Of a stretch of 64,000 nucleotides of DNA, positions 24,361 to 37,343 are shown piece after piece. The first letter of the stretch is position 1. Each line of letters begins with the position of its first letter. A program made the translations under genes and the position numbers. Source of the stretch: Phoronis australis (taxonomy: Eukaryota > Phoronida > Phoronidae). The notes under the pieces were generated by a model that saw nothing but the letters and a program-made list of their open reading frames with translations, ran no database searches and was not told the origin of the DNA. The stretch is from NCBI GenBank assembly GCA_002633005.1, contig NMRA01000573.1, positions 62,001-126,000 on the forward strand, read 5' to 3'.

Positions 24361-25674
24361 TACACTCGTGACAAAATGATGAGCTGACGAGATATGATAT
24401 GTGACGTGTTTTGACTTAAAAATAGGTCACAAACTCGTTCTTTCCGGCGTCGTTCCGCGGCGGCTTTTAGTGACCTTGAAAAGAAAATCTGTCAGTGTCA
24501 AGACTCAAACAATATTTGACACGACGAATGAAAATTGTTAATATTAGTAATCAAGTGGGAGAGATTCATGCAGTATGAAAATATAACAAATATAAACCTT
24601 CATATTGCGGTATCGTTGAGAGAGCTCAACACAGTTCAGTTTTATCCTCCGGGTAGTGAATACCGTGTAAAAAGTTATTGAGAGACGTCCCTCATGACTG
24701 AGTTGCGTTTGCTCTGTGCTCGGCTTCAGCCACGTTGTGTTTTCGTAAGGACTCTGAACTCAACTCTCTCTCTCTCACCCACCGGCTTTTGTTGTTTTTG
24801 TTGAAGTCAGTCTCGGATTTAGGGGGTGGCCATCCCAGATTTCTTGGCAGTTAGGGGGTGCGAATGTCTGACGGAGTTTTGCGTTGTTACTTGTTTCAAA
24901 ACTCTAGTATTGTTTCTACTGTGGTACCTAAGAAGATATTTACTGTTTACGGACACAATTTTTGCCTACACAAGCCACAAGTCTTTCCTGGCGGATGGAA
25001 AAGTTGTCAGATGATGCAATAACTGTTTATCTCAGAACGAGCCTACGTGTGCTTCAACACTTTTGCTGTAGCACCGATACTGTGAGAATTTAGTGAACAA
25101 GCCCGGCCGTGGGATCAGCTATAGGCCTACATGTCTCTGCATGGACATGAAGATCGTCTGCAATGAAGCGGTATTCTACCCCCTGAAGTCAGTGATAATC
25201 TTTAACCCACCAGCCGCAAAATACTACTGATTTAGACCACTTCCTGGCCGTTATAGAATTGGTGTCGATTAGTTCCTTCCTCAGCTTGAATTTAACGATT
25301 TCTAGGCGTAACAAGAACTGGTACCGTAATACGTTATTAGTTGAGCCCAGTAGCTCGTCAACAGAGCGCCCCCGCCGGGTCCGGCATTTGATGCGTCAGA
25401 CACGGTTTCAAAAACGAACGGTCAGGTCTTTCCACACAAAGAATAACTCCTCGTGTGAACGAAATTACGACCACAGCAATTCTTACTGTAACGGGAATCG
25501 CTGGAGCGTCCAGCACCGACTTTCTATTTTACTTTTTTGACTGTGTCGCAAGAGTAAGTCGCAGTGTTGTGTATTTTTTCGTTCGTATCGCAAGCGAAAG
25601 AACCGTGGTGACATCTTACAAGAGAGAAACAACAGGGACAAATTAGTTACAAGATAAACTTTCAATACATCCTC
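24361..25674. other. Gene-free stretch
   Basis: One more GGCGGATC-like end (CTCGGATTTAGGGGGTGGCC) lies at about 24811. No gene or structured RNA is recognised. Several short frames near 25259-25646 overlap on both strands without domain similarity. Confidence 0.3.
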
Positions 25675-26140
25675 TGACGTCATCATCACCAGTTACTTTA
25701 GTTTGCCGGGTCGATTCTAAGCCCCCCTAGACAGCAGTTAAAGTCGAAGTCACGTTAAAGTTAAAGCCAATGAAGTTGAGACTCTTACCAGACAGAAAAT
25801 AGACCCAATAGAATTCCAAATTAACTGCCGAAGAGGCCCGTTTTTATATGCAATTCTGCAGTGTTCCAAAATACGCTAGGAGTCTAAAGTTTGGGGCCAA
25901 AACCGATAAAATGTAAAATCAAATTTGCGTCATCGCGGGAAGTGCCAAATTTGGGATTTAGGTAATGGAAACCAACTATAGGCCAGTTCCTGCAAAATTG
26001 TGACATGTTTATCTCACGGCGACTAATCCAATAGGAGGCGTTTCCGTCACATTTGCAAACTTTTGTACGACTGCCCAGTTCCTATGTTTTCCCAATCTCA
26101 GTAGCATGTTTTTACGATCGCACTGTCGTAGTTCAGATCG
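25675..26140. repeat. Duplicated segment, copy 2 (empty site)
   Basis: This is collinear with 19590-19705 plus 20904-21330, without the 1.19-kb TTAA element. The junction reads AAGTCACGTTAAAGTTAAAGCC, where the other copy has the insertion. It therefore supports both the element boundaries and the order of events. Confidence 0.75.
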
Positions 26141-28716
26141 TAAGATAATTAAGTATTTGATGAATTCTGGTCGCACAATCAACTTATAGTCATTATCGCA
26201 GTAGTACGTCCTTTTAATTGTAAGGGTGCCTAGTTGGGAACTTAATTCGTACGGCATACTTAAGCCACTTCAAGATTATTTGCGTCATGAGGAGATTGCA
26301 CGACACTCTCAAGTCGTTGGTCCGACCATGTATCTTAGGTGGCATGTACAGAAACTGTGTGGAATTTGTCCGGGTATAAAAATGGTCCCGTCTACTCTAG
26401 AATATCCTTTGTACGCGGATTACATAGCCTGTGTATGTGTATGTGTATTTACATGTATATGTATATATTTGTATATATAGCCTACATATAATATATGTCA
26501 GAAAACTCTCAGGCTTGCATCAAATGTGAATTTGTACACGTTTGACCCCTAACGACGCGCAAATGATGTACTCCTGTCTTACGAGCACCTTACGATCGCT
26601 TTGCGATTTTCCGTTCGGAAAATGTAAGGAGTTCATACTCAAGAGTTAAGTTCCCCCCCTTCACCAGAGCAACGTCAGGTCTATCTCCGATCACAGCAAG
26701 AATTTTATTCAATGTGTCCCCTCCTCCTGATCCTAAACATAATCTACAAATATCTTGTGTAGTTAAAAATGGCTTTTTCAGCCATCTGCATGTGTCCTTT
26801 TCAGCGGTAAAATAAGATGCAAAACAAGCCATGCATAGCTCCAGAGGTAATTGCTGATTTTCTTTCATGGAAGACGAACGCCCCACTAATTTCTGAAGTA
26901 CGGTAAGTTAATGCTTCTAATTTTCTAAGAATGGGGTTATTTTTGGAGAGTCGAACTCGTTTTATCTCAGCATAGAGTAAAAATGAGTGCGCATTCTGGC
27001 TTGAGGGCGTGGTCCGCTTCGATACTTTATAGATGCATATTTGATGCCAGGACCTTAACGTCAAGAAACATGTATGCGCTTGTCTGAACGGGATATCATT
27101 AGCTAAACACCACCGTTGAGATAGAAAATGTAACGTTTCAACATAGAATTGAATGGAAAGAAAACTGAACGTCTTTTCAAAACCTTATATATTATTTTTA
27201 TACATCATTGTAACAATATAAAGTGAATACAGCAAAAACCTGAGAAAATGATAGTGATGCATATCATTGAATATTTCAACCAACGAGGAAATAGAATAAA
27301 ATAATTAGTGTGGATGCTGATAAATGAATAAAAGCACGATGAAACGAATCGAAAGATGTTAAAGATACACTTTCCACTGATTTCCAATTAGAAATGGACT
27401 AATCTCGTTTAAACTTGTTCCCTGTTGATTCTCTTTCGACACGTAATGAGTTGTCTTCAGGATAATCAGAATTAATTGTGGAAATTTCAAAATAATTTCC
27501 GGTAGTGACCAACAAAATGGCCGCCAAAGTTGGATGCCGTTGAACTAAAACCTGTTGTAAATAGCCAGTGAACACGCAAATACACGCAGTGCTGTATTTT
27601 ACAAAATGTTCGTATTTTAGTGACGTTTCTAGATTGATGAAATTCATTCTTTGTTTTTTGTAAACTGGTGAAAATAAGAGATCAGAGATCTTCTGTACAT
27701 TGCTGCCATTTTATTTTCCAGACTTGAAAATCTCTTATGATACGTTTCATCGTCTTTCTATTTGTCAATTTTCTATTCTCATCTCACGTCAGTAACGGGT
27801 GTTATATCTAAATTTATTTACAACAAATACTTTTTGTACAAGTTAAACATTTTATGAACAACCTATAGACCCAGTTATACAGGAAGGCGAGATATACATG
27901 ATTTCATCAGGCCAGAAGCCGTCAAATCAACAATCAGCCGTCCTATAAAAGAATGTCTGCTAAATATGTACAACAAATGACCATAATAATGAGGCACCGA
28001 ACTCGGTTTGCATTACACTTTCATTTAGTATAGCGTTTTCACCAGTTTGAAATTTGAACTAATTCATTAAAATGGTTGTATCATCGCGTCCTGTTTTCCA
28101 GTTAATTTTAAGAGGACTGGAGTTCCTACGACCACCAGAGGCTCCAGGTACCTGTTTGATAAGGCAAGAGTTGTGTGAGTTTGGAGAGATCACGTAAATC
28201 GTCGCCGGACATCTTTATCTATTTCAAGAGGAGCACGTGATTTCACTGGGGTTTGCTCGTAAATCATGTCCATCGTTATTGAACGCACACCAGGTCAGTT
28301 CCAAATATGATCTCAGTGTACATGCAGTGTTCCGTCGGTAAAAACGCGCAACGACGACAGTTTGTTTAGAAAAAAAATGCGATGTGACGACAGCCATAAA
28401 ACATTAATTTTTCTAAAGACTTAAGCGGACCGCACACTTAAATTGTTTACTCAGCTAACAGATTCGCTTGCCAGCTGACTCGGCTGTTAAACACACGACA
28501 TTTTCGAACTTTCTGCTACCTTGTGTCAAAGTTATTCTTTTATTGCAAAGTTAAACTTTAGTGCCTCTTTACTAATGGACCAGACCTTAACCACCAGCTC
28601 CAAAGGAACACGATTGGTATGTAACTACCGCGGTCACTAGTTCAAAAGTTCACTGGAAATGCCACCCAATGATGAAAAGGGGTTATTGAAGAAGCACGGG
28701 AACCGTCCAGGGTTAC
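26141..28716. other. Region where the next receptor exons would be expected; none recognised
   Basis: The receptor gene enters from the right in phase 1. I searched the minus strand for a fourth Ig domain, a membrane segment and kinase motifs and found none I can support. The open frame at 26590-26886 is discussed among rejected items. A TG/TA-rich stretch lies at 26430-26500. Confidence 0.35.
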
Positions 28717-31700
28717 GTTCGTTCTCTCTAATGTTCAGGTCGATACTTTGGCTGTTCGTATGTCCGTTGTGGTCTTCGACGATACACCTAAAACAAAACA
28801 AAGCCCCAGTTAACGCCTCATACGCTATTTACGGCGAAGGACCTGTGAGACCAAAGGGGGCAATTCGCCCGGGTCCACTTCGCAGATGAGGACGAATTAT
28901 GAAAGGATATACAATTAAAAATTATAAAAATTAGAAAAATATTTCCATCACTCGAGAGCAGGTATGGGAGGAAATTTGCCTAAGTGCGACTGCACAACGT
29001 TTTACGTGTAGGTGCGCGCGTGTGTGGCTTGCGTGTGTGTGCGTGTGTGTGACGCCTCTGATAAGACTGGCAATGAACGTCTTAACCGCATTACGTTGAC
29101 CGAGTTGGTCGCGTACAGGAAACAAAACAAGATAAACTAGCTAACAATATGTACTATTTCGGATACCTCGAAGCCAATTCTTTAGAGTTTGACCTGTGAA
29201 AGTCGTGGTTTGTGAAGTGCTGAAGATAATTTGTGCAATTCCTAACAACTTAACACGACTCGGAAGCCACACCTATTAAATATTAAGTAATCGGCAAAGT
29301 GGCATTAAAATTCGTGAGAAAGAGATATACGACTAAAATCGCTATGTGAAAAAGTTGCTGAGCTTTTGCAATGTACATTTTGTTGTACAGTAATTAAGTG
29401 CCAACAAATAACAAATTAAGTCACTTTAGACCATGAACTCGGTCTAGTAATATTCCTTTCCCTGGTAGGAGTTCCGTTTCAACAAGAGCATCGAAACAGC
29501 GATTCGAGAAACTCTTCGCATTGCCTGCTATTTGAGTGGGGCAACAATTCAGGATAAGGGTAGCAATGTTTGATACCTCCAAAAACCTTCGGTTTAAGAA
29601 TTCAATATCGACAGCTCAAACCTGCTGCTTAAATTTCCAGCTTTCATATTTGCGTGAAACTTTTCCACGGGTATCAGCGTCGAGCTTCAATATGAGCAAA
29701 GTGTTGCTTTTTATAGTGTGCAACAAATAGACCCACCTCGGGAGCGCCAAGCTTCACAAATCATGTGGTACAGTACTTGGTATTAGTGTGAACACGGATA
29801 TCGTCTTTCAATCGGCTTTAAGGAGTCATACCAGGTATACCGCAGTAATTTACCCCCCCCCCCCCCCCCCCCCNGCATCACTACACTACACTTTTGACCT
29901 TGTCCATCAATCAAAAATAGATGTAACGTTCTAATTGTAACTCAGCGCTTAGAGTTACCTGTATTCACCACTATCCCTTGTTGTTATGCACGGAATCGTG
30001 ACGGCCATCTTTACTTCGGCATATCTGTATCCGTGACTCACTTCCTCGTGCTCAAATATACGTTTCCTTGGCGGGCTTATAATCCTGCGACCAGAGCCAC
30101 CCTGGAATAACGACGTTAACCATTAGGCGCTGGCGAAACATGGCATTAATTAAAAACAAATTATTTCAAAAGAATCGACTCAAATTGAACAGGCATAATG
30201 GCCAACGAACAAGTAGTTAAGATACGATTATTTTTGAGTGAAATATAAGTTTTAATGGCGAGTGTTTCTATGTTTTGATTTTGCGTCTATCAAGTTCCTA
30301 AGTAAGGGAAGTCAACATTTGCGGATTTGTGGGAGGCAAAAATCTTGTTCTACATGCATTTAATTTGAAAATTTTCACAAAATAATGTTATTTTCCATTT
30401 GAGGACAATATCGCTGACTTTGGTTGGGACCCTTTCACACCAAACTCATTGCATGTGATAACACCGAAGGAACCATCACACTATATCGAATTCAAGAACC
30501 CACGTAAAAGAACTGCAGCTTCCCTCATTTGCTCAAAATTCCCGATGTGAGGAAGAAACTAACGCCGAACAACAGGGCACCTTGACTTCCCTGTTCGTGC
30601 TCAAAATTCTTCTCTCACGAACACTATCCCTCTCTCATGGACGTATATTCAGCCTCCCTCACACTTTTCGCATCCCACAGACATACGTGTATTTTATGGT
30701 TATTTACCCTAGAATGCGGCTACCATTTTGCATGATTTCATGAAATCTCTACACACAAATCAAATGTGAATAGTCTCTACTTGAAAACACATTCCAGCCA
30801 ATTTTCGATTGATTCTTCTTTACTGAATTACTTCACAACCGTAACCTTTAATCTACAAAAATGAAAACAAAGAAAAATATTCATAGACTACAATGCAGTG
30901 ATTATGCTATTAAACTTATTTTGCGCTCATGTCGCTTGTCCTCGTGCGCAGTACGGATATTGATGTGTGGATATATTTTACATAGTTCATTCATGCTATG
31001 CAACGAAAAAAATCCATTTTACTTTAAATATTCATATAATTTATCGAAAAACTTGAAACAGCAACCACGAGAAATTATAACGAAAACAGTCCAGCAGCTC
31101 GATCGACGAGATAATGACATCAAACTCCAAAACCCAGTTCTAGTGATTTTACCAAAGAACTAGCTCCGTCACCTTCTACATTGCAGAACTGGAAAATATG
31201 GCATACACTCTGTGAATAGCAAACAAATGTCCTAATAAAGTAATGTTCGAATAACGATTCTAACATTTTAACACAGGTGGTCATTGTTTCAGTAACTAAG
31301 CTTTGTTTTATCATAACAATCTAAGGCGATTTAGTAAATCTGATACCATGACTTGAAGTTATTTGCACCAATATTCTTGCTCAAGCACCCGCATAGAAAA
31401 GTCTCAATCTAACTGAAAAACAAATGACTGCCTGAAGGATTAATGATTAATGTAAATCATGTGTTTTGAGAACTAATGCGGCGATGTCTGAAATTGTCTT
31501 ATATAATATCGAACCAAGTTCAACTGAAAAGAGGGGAGGACAGTTCATAAATCAGGTTGCGTGTTTCGATAAAGAAGCCTTGCCCATCTATGACCATGAT
31601 TTTGTGAGCAGAAAGACAAACAAATCAAACCGGTGTCATGGTATTCTTTATTGCGATACTACATATCGAAACCATCAGCGACTAAAAAAACGTTTCAGAG

Positions 31701-34700
31701 TTTGTCAGGGTTGAAAAAACTTCAAATTGAAAAATTCGAAAATGGAGCATGTACTGTAGACAGTTTATGAAATCCTACCACGGTAACGAATGGTAAGGGC
31801 CTAAATCGATTTTCGTTTTTCACAGCGCAAAATGCAACTTTAAGAGGTTCCTTGTTCAAATCAGTAGTATTATCGAGACCAGGCTATACAAGTTGGCTTG
31901 TCACGGTGTAACATTTTATGCGCATAGTATGGTCTCGACGAGTAAACGTAATGTCAGCTCTATTGAATATGATAACTTTGTTCCGGCAAGATTTCAATCA
32001 GTGATGAAGTAAGCTCAGAGTATTAACTACGAACTACAGTATACGCGGAGATTTATTCTTAGAATTGAGGCTGCGTTTCTGAATCCGGGGTTCTCGATGC
32101 AAGTGGCATTAGCGCATGCGACTTGCACCACAAGGAACACAGTTTAACTAGTTTAAAATTGTTTTTTATAATCTTACCTCAAGAGGGCGTCCATTTTTGG
32201 TCCACTTCACTGTCATCAAAGTGTCAGCAGCGATGAGCGTCCTGCATGTAAGTTTGAGTCGGTTACCTTCGGTGAGTTCTTTACTTTTCATGATGATATG
32301 TGGTCTCGGCATGCTGGTGGAGGCTACGTGTAAAAGGAATTGTATTACATTTGGAGGGACCAGAAGTGAGCATGACTCGATTGTTGGTGAGTTAAAAAGA
32401 AAAAGCACACTTATTTGCTATCTTGTGAATACAGTGAACTTTGTTGTCGTTGGTTCCTGCCAACACACGACACCATTTTTCGCGGGAACTTCTTAGTTTT
32501 TTTTTAAATGCAAGGCCTCGTCGTTTAAATAAAATTCATGGCTTTAGTACAACATTCAGTCATTCACAAAAACTGATTCACAAAAACCGTAAGAAAACCA
32601 AACGAATGAAAGATCGAATCGTCGAGCAGTCACATTGAGCTGATCGGAGCCTAAAGTTTTTCAGACTTATCAGGACTGATTTACGTATGCCTTTGAAATG
32701 CACTTTTGTAATTTCACATGCAGAAAACTGCCTTGTATAAATGGCTGTACGGTGTGAACCACAGGAGAGGTGTTACAATGCAAGCAGGTGTGAGCCGTGC
32801 TTTTCACTACTTACCAAAATAATGCAGTATAAAGCGACGCGTGTCGGTCTTGGGACCAAGCTGTGCTTTACATTCGAACTGACCGTTGAAGTAAACGTTA
32901 GGAAAGAGCAGGGAAAACCCTAACCGTGGATCGTAGAGAATATCTTGGTTCAATCGTAGCTCTTCGTTACCGTTGACTCTAGTGAGAGTTACTTGTGCAC
33001 TTGGGTTGTTGACAAGACAAGGGATAATATTCGTTCTGTTGGGTCCAAGGCCCACAAACTTCAGTTCATCTTTGTCTTTGAACAGCGTATCTGGATCTAC
33101 AAAATAAATTTAAAGTAACCAAAAGTAAATTAGGTGCAGAAGACAATTTTCTAACTATGGTAAGTCGGATAGAAGTTAAATCAAGCGCGTCTGTGGACAA
33201 ATCCCTAACAACTATAGATTCCACAATTCATTGAAACCACCATCTAATGCAGTCATTGCATTTAGATGATCAACGAATTTGACAACAAAAATCTTCAGTT
33301 TTTGGATGAATGGTCGAGTCGAAAAATGGTGTAACTTGACATTATTGGCAAATTTCGTTTCTCTCACGCCTACTTCGAGGTAGAAAGAATACGACGTCGT
33401 CAGCAAATGTTTTCAGGGAATTATTTTGGCGATGTCTTCCGCTTACCTTCCAAAAGGGATCGTATCTGCGCATTTACAATATTTTGATTGTATATTAATC
33501 CGCATAAAAACACTGCAACGTTTAAGAAACTCCCCATTTTACTGCAGAAGTCGTACAGCTTCGTTTTGTGGTCGCAGTCGTGGATGTGATTGTAAATGTA
33601 AATGGCGGCTTTTTATGTATCTCTCATTGACCGCCGACGGAAATTGTCTAGATACGATAAGTGCATGGTAATTGGATATTTACAGAGCAGAAAATTGCTT
33701 TTGTAATAATGTCCGTTGATAATGTCGGGTCAAAGAACACATAAAATGCAATGGGTAATTATGAATTATGCTGTAATATTTTCATTATGAGTTATTACTT
33801 CTTCAACTGATTGTTAGTATTAAAGTAGGAAGATAATGTCGCCATTAATGAATATTGGGTTTTGAATTTTAAGGGTGAGAGATCAAACTATTTTGGCCCA
33901 AATCTGAAGAGATAAATGACTGTTTCACGCTCATAACGGTCGACAAAAATCAGTTGCTAAGCAACAGGTGTGCGTGTGTAATTCCCGGCGGGTACTCAAA
34001 TATCAGTCACAAAACAATCGTTCACTACCAGATGTGCCGTTATAGGCCAATTTAGTGACGAATGTATTGCGTTTGTATGATCTGCCACTAAAACAATGCA
34101 AAAGATGTCGTGGGCGAACGATCTCATTTACATATTGGTTGAGGGATATGTACATTCAAAATCTTCAAAACACAACACCTGCTGGGTACCCCGAGAATAA
34201 AAAATAATTCCCCGAGTCAGCACCGCATTCATTATGCAAGAATGAAAATTGTCTTGAAAATCATAAGATGTTTCTCGCTCACCAGTCACAAATATGTACA
34301 GCGACGATACATCCGACACTCCAAGTTCATTCGTTTCATGTCGACACCCGTAAAATCCTGTATCTGCCGAGGTAGAGTTCTCCAGCACAAGCTGAGAGAC
34401 ATGAGTGTTGCGCCTGGAACTGTATCGCGTATTTATTTCTATTCTGGATTCATTTAACTGAAACATTAATAAATACATTGTTAAATATGCATATATTTAT
34501 GAATGTTGGAGTCAAATGCAAAAGCACACTGGTCAGAAGGGCACAGACCAAAACGACTCGTGAAACGGTTCAGATATTAAACTTACCGCGGCAGTAGGGT
34601 ATGACCACGATATGGGATGATTTCCGCGGCACTGTAACCTCACAGAGGATCCTCTGTGTATAGTGATGCTTTCCTGGTGCGTCGGACTTTGGACGACTAG

Positions 34701-36266
34701 TGTGGGGGCGTCAAAGCCAATAACTAGATCTGAAATAATTATCATATGGGGTAGTTAAAATTATACGAATTAGATCGTAATGCGTAATAGCAAAGAGAAA
34801 AGTTGGATCAAAAAGTCGTTTGTTAATTAAATAGATTGTGAGCAAATGGAACACCATGGAATGCGTACGGTTAAAAAATAATCCCACAAGAACAAAACAA
34901 TGTTAAGTTCACTGACAAAAACATAAAGGTTGAACAGATTTTCAAAGAAATGGTATTTAGGCAAACCAAGTCCTAAAACTTGAAAATGACGTGTCCTGCG
35001 GTAATATTTTAACGTGTTTTGAATGATGCTCTGAAACTCATTAGTTTTGTCTCAATGCAATATCCGGAAATCTACTTATTCAGACAGCCGGAAGCTTACT
35101 TAATACAAGGTTGATAATCGACAGAAACTTTAAACAAGGTGTCGTCAACTGATAACTTGATCAAACGTGTAGATTTTGAAGGCGTTAGATATGAACAAGA
35201 GAGAGTCTCAAGTCTTTGCCCTACTTCATAAAAGTTTAACCTCAGACGCGAAAATTCCTGACTGGTCCTCACCATAAACGTACATAAAAAAGAAGTTTGA
35301 TGTACTGACTAAAAATTGTATAATTGAGGGAAATTTTAGGTGGTGGTACTGGCGGAAAGTCAGAGAACACATGTGCCTGTGCCCGCTGCAGACACACCCA
35401 TCCTACCATATATGGTAAAGACTCACGTGGATGAGACTAATACACGATAACTCTGCCACATCATCGGTTAAATATTGTATCATGATGAAGTTTATGTCAT
35501 CAGTCAACACCTGAGTCAGTGTGAACATGACAAGGTAAGTTATGTTTACCGAGGCGTGAAACGGCACTAGGAAACATATTAATGGTATAATCGCACTGAA
35601 TACAATGAAGTCGTACTCGCATGAGTCACCAGGAGTCAGTGTGTGTCAATAGGCAAAATTCTGTTTTGCGACGCAGTGAACGTCAGTGTTTTTAAAACCA
35701 GAAAGAAAAGAGCAAAGCGAGATTGCTTGCAATTACAGTCCGTTACTCCAAAGTCTTCTGAAAACCCATACAGGTTTCGTGTTTGTACTGAGCCTGCATA
35801 TTGTATAAACTAATAGAAGTGTAAACCAAATCAACGGTAAGCAAGTCAAAGCCTTTCGGATGTCACATAAAGTTGTGAGGGTTTCAGTTAAAGGTTCACC
35901 GATCTTTAAAAGTCGAAGATCCAAATGTGTTACTTGTTCTTGCTGAACAACAACGGCAAGTCTATTTTATCTATTTTTGTTTAAAACTTTTGTAACTTAA
36001 TTAGGCCATGGTTATTTAGCTCTGGTTATGACAAGATAATCATCACGTTTCAAGCCTCGCCAACTGTAACAGTAGATCAGCCTTGGGCAATATATCTCTG
36101 CCTCAAAGCTAAACTACGCTCACCGCTGCTGCTACATGTACTAATCGTAGTAGGCCTACGGTAGTAATTACTACTAGTTTTATTCCATTAATCGTTTGTG
36201 TTATTCCTATTATTCCAAGAGCTAAGTATCATCATCATCATTATTATTATGATAATTGTTATCAAC

Positions 36267-36299
<33 letters not shown>

Positions 36300-37343
36300 C
36301 ATTTAAGTAACAACAGTGCCAATAAAAATAATATTTTAGTTGAATTGTCTGCAAAGTAAAATGGGTTTCTCGCGAGCCCAGTCGAAGAAAACAGTCAATC
36401 ACCTCCGGCGGATCTAGCATGCGCGCACCCAGGGGGGGGGCTCCTTCGCTCGGGGGGCTCGAAGGAGCCCCCCCCCCATTTGGCGAAGTGGGCAAAAAGG
36501 TCCGCCCCTGAGAGACAAAATGTCCGAGGAAATGGGACAAAAAGTCCAGTAAATAAGCGCAAACGCGCAAATCACAGTGGTGCTCCCGTATTTATTTTTT
36601 CTTAGTTATTAGCAAAAGCTCCATAACGTCAGGAATTCGAGCCCCCCATTTTGAAGGCTGGGTGCGCCCTAGACTCTAGGGTGCCATAACAGAGGGTACA
36701 TGCAACCACTTTCGAGAGAACAATGTCCGCGTAGTCCTAAAAACCCCAAGGGGGGTCTATTTTTTCTTTTCATTCATTCGGGCTCATTGATGCAACACCC
36801 TAACCGCCCCCTAAATTCACTTGAGATATACTTTTCAAACCCTTGACTTGAATTTAATTCTGACAAACGCGATAAAAGTCTCAGATCACACTCATCGCCA
36901 TATCCGTCAGATAATAACGTTGCTACTCAGTGTCATTTCAGACGATATATTGGGCACTGGCACAACAGGTCAATCGTCGACTGGAATCGTTGGAATTTCG
37001 CCGACTCAACCCGGCAAATTGTAAGTCTGGTTTTAAACAGAAACTTGTGCCCACGGCGACCTGGGTCAGGAATTCTGAAAACATATTGATTTAATCTTTA
37101 CACATACAGCGGAATGTTGTGGCCAGATTCTTATGGTTTGCCTCCTGAAAACGCTCAATGATTGGAAAGTTTAATTTACAGTGGGTGCTTCCACTCGCTA
37201 TTTTCATTAGTTCCAACAAATTCCAACACATGCTGGTTGTTGTTTGTTCACACTAGTTGTTCACAAAAATTATATAAAATCCAGATCAACACATAAAACT
37301 TACCGAAAAGTAAACATGAGAGTAAAAACAATAAATTCCTCAT
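28717..37343 (-). CDS. PDGFR/VEGFR-family receptor, signal peptide and Ig domains 1-3 (partial)
   Basis: Seven exons join with unbroken phase: 37343-37304, 34729-34587, 34457-34283, 33096-32815, 32323-32178, 30101-29959, 28787-28717 (333 codons). Residues 1-13 are a hydrophobic signal peptide. Ig1 (C47-C99) has the WSYP motif after the first Cys and DTGFYGC. Ig2 (C146-C195) starts DPD, with NIIPCLVNNPSAQVTL and YDPRLGF, hallmarks of the PDGFR/VEGFR second domain. Ig3 (C240-C311) has RLKLTC and RDSGEYRC. Introns entering each domain are phase 1. These domains bind cystine-knot growth factors at the cell surface. A TATA-like CTCTATATCTT (plus-strand reading) lies near 37387, about 45 bp upstream of the ATG. 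The gene should continue left into Ig4, membrane segment and kinase, but I found none. PDGFR and VEGFR orthology cannot be separated here. Confidence 0.88.
29011..29051. repeat. GT-rich microsatellite
   Basis: An interrupted GTGTGT/GCGCGT run lies just left of the receptor intron that separates exons 28717-28787 and 29959-30101. Confidence 0.7.
29853..29874. repeat. Poly-C run ending in N
   Basis: Twenty-one cytosines end in a single N at 29874. This is a homopolymer where the assembly length is unreliable. It lies in a receptor intron and does not affect the exons on either side. Confidence 0.9.
36267..36300. repeat. ATT microsatellite
   Basis: About eleven ATT triplets, preceded by ATC and ATT triplets from 36228, lie in the first receptor intron. 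Confidence 0.9.
36402..36512. mobile_element. Miniature GGCGGATC-family element with a GC-rich hairpin
   Basis: The left end reads CTCCGGCGGATCTAG and the right end, reversed, reads CTCAGGGGCGGACC. Between them lies a perfect 17-bp inverted repeat, 36432-36448 and 36460-36476 (G-run plus CTCCTTCG), with an 11-base loop. It lies in the long first intron of the receptor gene. Boundaries are approximate. Confidence 0.6.

Noticed and set aside
26590-26886. Minus-strand frame with a CRLCL motif and a GGNLTLEYEL segment, possible ZAD zinc finger or receptor Ig4 start
   Set aside because: The ZAD spacing does not continue, no usable donor follows the Ig-like stretch before a stop, and no second Ig half was found. 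It is too weak to annotate.
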